From Patescibacteria group bacterium (GTDB lineage: Bacteria; Patescibacteriota; Minisyncoccia; Phycocordibacterales; UBA9973): a stretch of 5,900 nucleotides of DNA. Where the stretch lies: positions 1 through 5,900 of the forward strand of contig JAUPWJ010000014.1 in assembly GCA_030916575.1 (NCBI GenBank), given 5' to 3'. The position numbers and the translations under genes were made by a program. How positions within the stretch are numbered: the stretch's first letter is position 1; each line of letters begins with the position of its first letter. Of this stretch, positions 1 through 5,900 are shown in pieces. A model generated the notes under the pieces. It searched no databases. It saw only the letters and a list, made by a program, of their open reading frames with translations, and had not been told where the DNA came from.

Positions 1-10
1 ACTAATATAT

Positions 11-1462
11 TCATAGAGATTTTTTTAAATTGAAAAGCAAATAGTCGTCTGTTTTCTTTTCGAGAAAATACTCCGTCTTTATCCCTTCATCTTCAGGTTT
101 TGGATTTATTATGACCAAGTAATCTGCACCTTTATTGATGAGTGAAGGAATTCCATTTTCAAAACTCGGCCATCCTTTTCTATTGATATGATAAAGAAAT
201 GTTGTATCACCTGTATAGGGAGCAACCACTACTGCATCTTTTGGCAGATTTTTATCTAACTCTCTTCCAACACTCACAACTGTAGGATTGTTAATCCAAT
301 AATATGTTTGTACGACCTTCCAACTAAAATAAAATGAAAGAAAGATCAAAGATCCAACTGCAAATAGAGAGAGTTTTTGAGAAATAAATTTCATGAAAAA
401 TGCATAAACATAACTACTTCCAAATGCTAGCAAAAGTACAATACTTGGCAAAATTACAATCTGATAATAATCATGCTGAACGTTCCCTGTCGCAAGAACT
501 ACTACATAAAGAACTGCAGAAAGTAAAAATGATGCGAAGAATAAGATTGATTTGCTTTTTTTCAATTCTAGAACAGATGTAATTATAAATACGATACCCA
601 CATATCCTACTATTAATTTTGTTAATCGCTCAAAAAGCATCCACCGAAAAAATGATGGCCTAAACCTAATTCCATTACCATTAAATAACCACGTATTTGC
701 TGGAATCCCTTCTGGGAATTGTGTCATCCATTGTCTCCAAAAAAGAAGTGGAATGACAGCAAGGATCGCATACAACCAAAGTCTCCATTGTAATATTACT
801 TTTAATTTATAGTGTTGATATGCAAGAGCAACAAATGGCAAAGCGAAGAAAAGAGCATATGGTTTAAGCAGAAGTGACACTATGGTGAAAAACAGTGAAA
901 GAGTGAAAAACAATAGTGCTTTCTTAGTTTTTTTTGATTTTGATTGTTCAAGGTAGATATGAAAAAAGAATAGTCCACCAAGAATCATGCTAACCATCGC
1001 GGTATCGGGAAGAATGACTCTTCCATAATAAATACTAAATGGTAAAAACGCGTAAAAGAAAGCTGCAAGAAGAGCCACTTTTTCAGTTGAATATACACTC
1101 GTTATTTTATAAAGAAAATAAACTCCGGCAAGTGAGAAAGCAATGGTGATAATTCGTCCCCATACTTCAAGTGAAAAAAATCTAAAAATATCATAAAACC
1201 CTGCTTGTAAAAGATTGTAGATAGGAAATTCTACAAATCGATATCCTTGTGGATTATCAAGACCAGATGGAATATTTGAAAGATCATCAAATCGGGGTTT
1301 GAAAACATCATAACCATTTTGGACAAAATTTCGTGAAACCGAAGATGTATCAGACTGCCTCCATGAATGCCAATCAGCTAATGGATGAGATATTCCATAG
1401 AGTCGAACAACAAGACCCCCTACCAGGATGCAGAGAAGTAATAATAATCCTTTATTCTTCAT
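11..1462 (-). CDS. GT-C membrane glycosyltransferase (ArnT/PMT, GT39-like, HSWRQ type)
   Basis: This 483-residue polytopic protein should transfer a sugar from a polyprenyl-phosphate donor to a glycan or protein on the outer face of the membrane. A first helix (about 4-22) is followed by an external loop with the likely catalytic Asp30 in LADWHSWRQSDTSS, the pattern seen in a branch of PMT_2-like proteins. Further family marks are EFPIYN at 78-83, YYGRVILPDTA at 145-155, LLLKPYA at 197-203 and QHDYYQIVILPS at 329-340. I count about 10-11 hydrophobic segments, ending near residue 380. A soluble external tail (about 395-483) carries PKDAVVVAPYTGD and ADYLVIINP strands. It starts inside the end of the preceding gene (11-base overlap). 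The ATG is directly preceded by an in-frame TGA, so no earlier start exists. It ends in TGA 10 bases from the window edge. The family call is firm; the donor sugar and acceptor are unknown. It shares the GT-C plan with the neighbour's second half but not its motifs. Confidence 0.9.
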   Translation of the reverse strand: MKNKGLLLLLCILVGGLVVRLYGISHPLADWHSWRQSDTSSVSRNFVQNGYDVFKPRFDDLSNIPSGLDNPQGYRFVEFPIYNLLQAGFYDIFRFFSLEVWGRIITIAFSLAGVYFLYKITSVYSTEKVALLAAFFYAFLPFSIYYGRVILPDTAMVSMILGGLFFFHIYLEQSKSKKTKKALLFFTLSLFFTIVSLLLKPYALFFALPFVALAYQHYKLKVILQWRLWLYAILAVIPLLFWRQWMTQFPEGIPANTWLFNGNGIRFRPSFFRWMLFERLTKLIVGYVGIVFIITSVLELKKSKSILFFASFLLSAVLYVVVLATGNVQHDYYQIVILPSIVLLLAFGSSYVYAFFMKFISQKLSLFAVGSLIFLSFYFSWKVVQTYYWINNPTVVSVGRELDKNLPKDAVVVAPYTGDTTFLYHINRKGWPSFENGIPSLINKGADYLVIINPKPEDEGIKTEYFLEKKTDDYLLFNLKKSL

Positions 1463-1480
1463 TCAATTGAGAAGCAGGTG
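1452..1480 (-). promoter_or_regulatory. overlapping stop/start junction, fusion protein to GT39-like gene
   Basis: The ATG of the last gene (1462-1460) lies inside the coding end of the fusion gene, whose TAA is at 1454-1452. This gives an 11-base overlap in another frame. Upstream bases (CTGCTTCTCAATTGA) contain no AGG-type ribosome site. A ribosome finishing the first gene would need only to step back a few bases to restart. Confidence 0.5.
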
Positions 1481-4400
1481 TGGCAACCTCAACAAAATCA
1501 CCATTTTCTAAGAATTTAAATACGTGAGCGTTAGGATTTCCTTTCGTTACTTCAAGTGCTTCTTCTTCCGAAAGACTTTTTTCTATTCGGATATCTTGAT
1601 TTCTAAAATTAAACCATAAAGCATCTTCAAGCCCAACTGGAAATACCCATGCGTCGTTATAACGGATAGGCATGTTAACAAAGTAAAAGTATTTTACAAC
1701 CTTTGAAGTATCATCTTCATTTCCTCTATAAGCATAATTTAGTCCCACCAACATACTGTTTGACATCTCTCCAGCCTTTTTCCAATCTGATTGAACTCGT
1801 ATAAGTTCTTGAACATGATAAAAACTGAAAAGGACAACTACTAGAACAATCGTAGCCAGTGCAGTATCTTTTGATCTCTTTGAAAATCTCACAAATGTTG
1901 CTCTTAAAAGTACAACAGAGATAAAAATGAGACCAAATGAGGAAAGATAATTATAACGTGGTGCAATATTTCCTAATCCTAAAAATGGAAGGAGAGCGAG
2001 TATAAAAAATCCTGCTCCAAACAAAAGATGAGTTATCATTTCTTGTGAAATGTTCTTTCTTGATTTTTTTAATATAACAAATGACATAAATGCAACGACA
2101 ACCAATATAAATGCAACGACAACCATATTATCAGCACTCAGAGTTCTCACAAAACCGTAATAACCAAGTACTGTCGGACCAAAGACTACTAAAGAAGCAT
2201 ATCCGATAAGGTTTCCAACAATATTAAAAGGTAGTTTCATCAAGTTGTAACTATAATCTCCTTGAAACCAGACACTCTGTGCACTTTGTCTCATGAAGTA
2301 ATAAAGGACAATGGGTACGAGCAAAACTGTGTATCTAATTACTTTACTCTTCAATGGTTCCTTCTTACCTGAGAATAAAAGATCGGTCGCAATAAGAATA
2401 AATGGACCTACTCCAGCATATTCATGGAAAAATGTTGCAACAAATATTGCTACCCATGAAAATACAAAGAAAAAGTAGTTTCTTTTATCTAGAAAGAACA
2501 AATAACTCAATAGACTTAAAAGAAGTAAATTTGCAGTCACAAGATGTCCTGTCACAGAGATCCAATAAACTGCCTCAGCGTGAGTACTGAGCACTGCAAA
2601 GAATAATGCAGCGACAAAAGCCCATATAGACGATTTAAGGAGTTTACGAACGATAAAATAGATAAGTGATGATGCAGATAAATGAAGAAGAATTGAGACA
2701 ATATGATAAGGCATTGGTAGAAGTTCGAACAAAGGATACATCAAGAAGAAATACGTTTTTGTTCCTGGTCTATAAAAGAAATTTTGAGACTGAGTAAAAT
2801 AACCCTGAATTGTTGAGAAGACAGATTGGCAACCACTTACTATGCTTTGATTGCAATCTGCTGCCCATCGAAGCCATGTAAAATCATCTCCAACAAAGTA
2901 ATTGTTAATACTTGCAAAAAAGACCCCAACTACAACAACTGCCAGATAGAAAAGAAGTGCGATTGGTGAAAAAAGAATCTTTTTCAATTCTTCAGTAATT
3001 GAGAAATGTTTTTTCTGATGATTAACAAGTACTGCAATCATTACACCCATCAATATCCAAAGAGAAAATGCAACTTTTGATGCCTCAAAGACATCAATTA
3101 ACATAGCATTCATTCCAAGTCCTACTACTCCACTAACGATACCTAAAATAAGTGCTCGAGATTTAACATCTTTCACATCGGGTAAGATCTTCCACACATA
3201 CATACCTGCAACAATAAATATCATGGCAAATGAAATAAAACCCAAAGTTCCAACTTCACCTAAAATTCTTAAATAATTATTATCTGTTGCAAGGCTAATA
3301 GAAGAATAACCGCTACCTATAAGTATGTTTCTGGAAAAGGCTTCCACAGCTCTTGGCCATTGTCCCTGTAGTCTAGTTGTAAAAGAAACGTCATACGCAA
3401 AAGCCTTTTTAACTACAATTTCCCCAGTACTGCTGATAATTTGCTCCTCGTCTGAACCTGGTTTGAGTTTTTTATAAATTATTTCAGAAGTAAATTCTTC
3501 CCCTTCATCTGATGGAAAATTAATATATTTGGATCCTTGAGGTAAATTTTCTCCCGTCGACTGCTTGTCTTCAATGATAATTTTACCTTCCTCTTCACCA
3601 CCCTCTTTAACTATTCCAATTGGCTTACCGGTTCTAGAATCAACAGCTAAATCAACCTGTGTAAATGTCCCAGCAAATCTTTGAGAAATTCCAGGAAATG
3701 CTTGAAGTAAAAAGACACTTAAAAGCAAAACAGGAATAATAAGAAGTTTCTTTTTCATCAATATGAAAAGAAGTGTGATTGTTGCAATATAGACACTAAA
3801 TGATACTCGTGAATTCGTCATAAGAAGAAGCATCAGTGCGCCAACTCCAGCGAAAATAAATACTCCCTTTTGCCATATTTTCTTATATGCGATGGCCAAT
3901 GCTGCCATTATTGGAATTACCATAATGAGATATGCAGCAAGATCATAATGACCTGCAAAAGTTGAAGCGACGCGTGAAAGTGGTGAAAGTCTCAATGGTA
4001 TTCCCTTTGCGAACTCTTCATTCATAGTCAAAAATGCCGGAAAACCAGCAATTCTTTGACCAAATCCATAGATGACAATTGCAATTACTGTTGCAGTGAG
4101 AACAATAACTATTGGAGTAATTGACATTCTATTTCTCATAGCAGAATATGCAAGAAAGAAAAATGAAAGGTACTCAACTCTTCTTAAGTAATGCAAAACT
4201 GCAATTTGTGGAAAAACATCAAGGAGATTTGGGAAAATGAAAAGAATTCCATGGAGTGTTGCAAAAAAACCTACAAGCCAAAACACACCAATAGGTACTG
4301 TTAATGGAGTCTTGAGTGAAGCTTTTTTAAGAAGAAGGTGAATGAGAAATACTACCCAAGCAAAAGCTACTAATAAATCTTCAATACGAATATATACCCA

Positions 4401-4514
4401 TGTATGTTTGATATCAAAAAGTGGAAGCTTTGGGTAAAGTGGAATAAATGCAATAAAAAAAAGTGTTAGAAGAAGTAAACTATTGTTTTTAATAAACGAA
4501 AACACTTTATTCAT
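1452..4514 (-). CDS. fused O-antigen ligase/polymerase (WaaL/Wzy-type) and GT-C glycosyltransferase, membrane protein
   Basis: This 1020-residue integral membrane protein has two recognisable halves. Residues 1-500 look like a WaaL/Wzy (Wzy_C) enzyme with about 12 membrane segments. It shows RVASTFAGHYDLAAYL at 181-196, TNSRVSF at 233-239, a long external loop at about 273-398, then GSGYSS and DNNYLRILGEVG (411-422) before the last helices. Such enzymes polymerise, or transfer en bloc, a polyprenyl-diphosphate-linked glycan outside the cell. Residues 515-905 look like a GT-C transferase using polyprenyl-phosphate sugars. It has an acidic pair D543-D544 in the first external loop, FYRP at 580-583, HAEAVYWIS at 645-653 and HE at 697-698. 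APRYNYLSSFG (851-861) matches the RYLYLPS region of TMTC-like proteins. A soluble tail covers about 905-1020. Twelve helices in the first half leave the linker (498-514) inside, so the DD loop falls outside, as GT-C chemistry needs. The ATG is the only ATG/GTG/TTG start available after an in-frame TAG nine codons upstream. Family membership is well supported; ligase versus polymerase is not settled. Confidence 0.9.
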   Translation of the reverse strand: MNKVFSFIKNNSLLLLTLFFIAFIPLYPKLPLFDIKHTWVYIRIEDLLVAFAWVVFLIHLLLKKASLKTPLTVPIGVFWLVGFFATLHGILFIFPNLLDVFPQIAVLHYLRRVEYLSFFFLAYSAMRNRMSITPIVIVLTATVIAIVIYGFGQRIAGFPAFLTMNEEFAKGIPLRLSPLSRVASTFAGHYDLAAYLIMVIPIMAALAIAYKKIWQKGVFIFAGVGALMLLLMTNSRVSFSVYIATITLLFILMKKKLLIIPVLLLSVFLLQAFPGISQRFAGTFTQVDLAVDSRTGKPIGIVKEGGEEEGKIIIEDKQSTGENLPQGSKYINFPSDEGEEFTSEIIYKKLKPGSDEEQIISSTGEIVVKKAFAYDVSFTTRLQGQWPRAVEAFSRNILIGSGYSSISLATDNNYLRILGEVGTLGFISFAMIFIVAGMYVWKILPDVKDVKSRALILGIVSGVVGLGMNAMLIDVFEASKVAFSLWILMGVMIAVLVNHQKKHFSITEELKKILFSPIALLFYLAVVVVGVFFASINNYFVGDDFTWLRWAADCNQSIVSGCQSVFSTIQGYFTQSQNFFYRPGTKTYFFLMYPLFELLPMPYHIVSILLHLSASSLIYFIVRKLLKSSIWAFVAALFFAVLSTHAEAVYWISVTGHLVTANLLLLSLLSYLFFLDKRNYFFFVFSWVAIFVATFFHEYAGVGPFILIATDLLFSGKKEPLKSKVIRYTVLLVPIVLYYFMRQSAQSVWFQGDYSYNLMKLPFNIVGNLIGYASLVVFGPTVLGYYGFVRTLSADNMVVVAFILVVVAFMSFVILKKSRKNISQEMITHLLFGAGFFILALLPFLGLGNIAPRYNYLSSFGLIFISVVLLRATFVRFSKRSKDTALATIVLVVVLFSFYHVQELIRVQSDWKKAGEMSNSMLVGLNYAYRGNEDDTSKVVKYFYFVNMPIRYNDAWVFPVGLEDALWFNFRNQDIRIEKSLSEEEALEVTKGNPNAHVFKFLENGDFVEVATPASQLNEE
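2086..2125. repeat. 21-bp in-frame tandem duplication inside the GT-C half
   Basis: Two identical 19-base copies (2086-2104 and 2107-2125) sit with a 21-base period. Read on the minus strand they encode VVVAFIL followed by VVVAFMS, residues 798-811 of the fused membrane protein, inside one hydrophobic segment. The exact multiple of three keeps the frame. The near-perfect identity at synonymous positions suggests a recent slippage duplication rather than ordinary low-complexity valine coding. Confidence 0.85.
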
Positions 4515-4540
4515 ATTATCGAAACCATGCAGATCTTCCT
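4512..4540 (-). promoter_or_regulatory. coupled stop/start junction, acyltransferase to fusion protein
   Basis: The acyltransferase TAA (4518-4516) is followed by one base and the ATG at 4514-4512. The nearest AGGA lies more than 20 bases upstream, so no normal Shine-Dalgarno is present. The layout repeats the 1-base spacing of the junction before it and again implies translational coupling. Confidence 0.5.
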
Positions 4541-5070
4541 AATTTATAAGAAAAATCTCTTTCTTTTCTTTCACCAATCTTTATAGCTGGAATTCCACCT
4601 ACTATTGTATAATCTTCAACATCTTTCGTTACTACAGCTCCTGCAGCAACAACAGCTCCTTTTTTAAGCGTTACTCCGGGTAATATTATGGCTCTTGGTC
4701 CAATAAAAACATAATCTTCAATTCTCACATCTCCGCTCAACGCTCCAAATGACTGACTATGAATATCATGCTCTGCATTATAAATCATTACCTCAGTTGC
4801 CATCGCAACATGATCACCAATAATAAGATTTGCTCTTCCATCTAGGACAACTCCCTCACCAATAATCGTATCTTTACCTATGGCTATATTTGCAGGTTGA
4901 TAAAATCGAGCACCCATATGAATGGTAGATCCACTCCCGATTGTAATTCCTGCGAGGCGATAAAAAAATCTTCTTACTGTATGCGAAGGAAAAAGTCCAA
5001 TAAGATGCAACCAGAAAACTATATATTCTGAAATGACTGTTGTTATTCTCCTGTGAATTTTATGTATCAT
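4516..5070 (-). CDS. left-handed beta-helix sugar O-acyltransferase (WcaF/NodL/Maa-like)
   Basis: This 184-residue protein is a cytoplasmic hexapeptide-repeat acyltransferase, most likely using acetyl-CoA to O-acetylate a sugar of the glycan built by its neighbours. Residues 1-40 form a basic/hydrophobic N-terminal region (IVFWLHLIGLF at 17-27) that may lie on the membrane. From about 41 to 163 run the hexapeptide turns that form the beta-helix (ITIGSG, IAIGKD, TIIGEG, LIIGDH, VFIGPR, ILPGVT, GAVVAAG). The loop NAEHDIHS holds the expected catalytic histidine at His101. The ending GGIPAIKIGER (158-168) is the usual CoA-site closing segment. Its length matches colanic-acid and maltose acetyltransferase relatives. 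The ATG at 5070 is the only usable start, because an in-frame TAG lies seven codons upstream. It starts 1 base after the GT4 stop and ends 1 base before the next gene. Serine O-acetyltransferase is a related fold but lacks this context. The acyl group and target sugar cannot be read from sequence. Confidence 0.92.
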   Translation of the reverse strand: MIHKIHRRITTVISEYIVFWLHLIGLFPSHTVRRFFYRLAGITIGSGSTIHMGARFYQPANIAIGKDTIIGEGVVLDGRANLIIGDHVAMATEVMIYNAEHDIHSQSFGALSGDVRIEDYVFIGPRAIILPGVTLKKGAVVAAGAVVTKDVEDYTIVGGIPAIKIGERKERDFSYKLGRSAWFR

Positions 5071-5093
5071 ACTATTTATTATTGTTTCCTACT
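5068..5093 (-). promoter_or_regulatory. coupled stop/start junction, GT4 to acyltransferase
   Basis: The GT4 TAG (5074-5072) is followed by one base and then the acyltransferase ATG (5070-5068). The only purine-rich Shine-Dalgarno-like stretch upstream (GTAGGAAAC) places AGGA about 16 bases from the ATG, well outside the usual 5-9. The bases between are A/T only. Re-initiation by the terminating ribosome is the simplest reading. Confidence 0.5.
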
Positions 5094-5900
5094 TCTGTTA
5101 AGACTGCAAGAGTCTCTTTAGCTGCTTTCTCCCAACTAAACTTTTTAATATTTTCTTTCCCTTTTTCAATTAAATTCACTCTATATTTTCTATCTTCTAA
5201 AATCTTTTCAATTCCTTCTTTTATACTTTCAGTGCTTTCAGGATTACAATAGTGAGCAGCATCTCCACCAGCCTCAGGAAGGGAGCTCACATTGCTTGTC
5301 AATACAGGACAATTAAATTTCATTGCCTCAAGTACAGGAAGACCAAACCCCTCATACAAGCTCGGGAATGCAAATAACTCTGCATTTTTATAGAGAACTT
5401 GAAGGTCCTCCTCAGGTACAAAATTAAGAAATACAACTTTTTCTTCACATCCAAATTTCTTTGGAGCTTCGAGAATTTCTTCATATTTCCATCCTTTTTT
5501 CCCTACAATTACTAACTTTACTTCTTTATCATTTAGTAAAGAAAATGCTTCTATAAGCCTTGCAATATTTTTTCTGGGTTGAAGTGTCCCAACAAAGAGA
5601 ATGAATTTACTATCAATTGCATATTTTTTCTTTACATCATCATTACTCATATGTGAATTTGATAACAAACTTGGCTTTATTCCAGGATAAATAACATGAA
5701 TCTTCTCACCTGAAACTTTATAGAATTTAATTATATCACTCTTTGTGGCTTCACTAATGGTGATGATTTTTTTTGCCTTAATGACTGAGTATTTCGTCCA
5801 CGAATGAAGCTGAGCAAGGTCTTTTTTTGTAAAATAATCAGCAAAATGAAAAAATGCCAAATCCATAATGGAAATCACTCTTGGTACTTGAGTAAAACGA
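5072..5900 (-). CDS. GT4-type glycosyltransferase, C-terminal part (5' end outside window)
   Basis: This is a GT-B fold glycosyltransferase that should transfer a sugar from a nucleotide-sugar donor to a lipid-linked or surface glycan in the cytoplasm. The frame is open to the window edge. A GTG at 5878 could be read as a start, but the codons before it (RFTQVPR) run smoothly into VISIMDLAFFHF, the conserved 'v(V)t(I)hDl' strand of the acceptor domain, so the gene continues upstream. About 275 residues are visible; the family usually has about 370, so roughly 100 are missing. Counting from the edge, the donor-domain start FVGTLQPRKN is at about 102-111. The EX7E signature (E-GFGLPVL-E) is at about 183-191, with the FPSLYEGFGLP context typical of Glycos_transf_1. 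The gene ends in TAG one base before the acyltransferase ATG, so it is first in the visible operon. The fold is certain from these motifs. The sugar is unknown; mannosyl- or rhamnosyltransferases are common relatives. Confidence 0.93.
   Translation of the reverse strand, partial: RFTQVPRVISIMDLAFFHFADYFTKKDLAQLHSWTKYSVIKAKKIITISEATKSDIIKFYKVSGEKIHVIYPGIKPSLLSNSHMSNDDVKKKYAIDSKFILFVGTLQPRKNIARLIEAFSLLNDKEVKLVIVGKKGWKYEEILEAPKKFGCEEKVVFLNFVPEEDLQVLYKNAELFAFPSLYEGFGLPVLEAMKFNCPVLTSNVSSLPEAGGDAAHYCNPESTESIKEGIEKILEDRKYRVNLIEKGKENIKKFSWEKAAKETLAVLTEVGNNNK

Noticed and set aside
11..13. TGA as a sense codon (code 25) at the end of the GT39-like gene
   Set aside because: No TGA occurs inside more than 1900 codons of recognisable protein, and the other stops are TAA or TAG. 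Reading through would add only two residues after the recoded TGA before TAG.
14..40. T-run near the window start as a terminator
   Set aside because: On the coding (minus) strand it is an A-run inside the last codons of the gene, with no GC-rich hairpin in front of it.
552..812. Plus-strand open frames at 400-582, 552-812, 2402-2590 and 5040-5252
   Set aside because: All lie opposite strongly supported minus-strand genes, have no family resemblance and read as low-quality antisense translations.
2940..3050. Fusion as a sequencing artefact (lost stop codon between two genes)
   Set aside because: The linker, residues 498-514, is a sensible basic/acidic cytoplasmic segment with no internal start context or remnant ribosome site, and the topology is consistent on both sides. 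It cannot be fully excluded without reads.
5876..5878. GTG as the true start of the GT4 gene
   Set aside because: The frame stays open to the window edge, and the residues around it (VPRVISIMDLAFF) are the middle of the conserved N-terminal acceptor domain, so a start here would delete about 100 essential residues.

Overview
The window is AT-rich and carries one compact block of four genes, all on the minus strand and read from position 5900 towards position 1. No gap between genes is longer than 1 base, so there is no gene-free stretch to describe. No RNA gene, CRISPR array, insertion sequence or terminator was found. In transcription order the genes are: (1) a GT-B glycosyltransferase of the GT4 type, missing its N-terminus at the window edge (5072-5900); (2) a left-handed beta-helix sugar O-acyltransferase (4516-5070); (3) a 1020-residue polytopic membrane protein that joins a WaaL/Wzy-type O-antigen ligase/polymerase half to a GT-C glycosyltransferase half (1452-4514); (4) a second, unrelated-looking GT-C membrane glycosyltransferase of the ArnT/PMT (GT39-like) type (11-1462).

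Junctions are 1 base, 1 base and an 11-base overlap, which points to one polycistronic mRNA with translational coupling. No convincing Shine-Dalgarno sequence lies at the usual distance from any of the three internal starts. The operon promoter must lie beyond 5900 and the transcript end beyond position 1.

Together the genes look like part of a surface-glycan or protein-glycosylation locus. A cytoplasmic GT4 enzyme adds a sugar from a nucleotide donor to a lipid-linked glycan. The acyltransferase O-acetylates a sugar. The two GT-C enzymes would add sugars from polyprenyl-phosphate donors on the outer face of the membrane. The WaaL/Wzy half would polymerise the glycan or transfer it en bloc to an acceptor. 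No flippase, sugar-nucleotide synthesis gene or priming transferase is in view, so the glycan cannot be named.

The organism is bacterial and uses TGA as a stop (TGA does not occur inside the long frames), which excludes the TGA=Gly code of Gracilibacteria/Absconditabacteria. AT-richness, tight packing and the protein style (an HSWRQ-type GT-C, TMTC-like GT-C motifs, a DN-type Wzy) recall Patescibacteria/CPR genomes, for example Microgenomates. This is an impression from family resemblance, not proof. The most notable element is the ligase/GT-C fusion.
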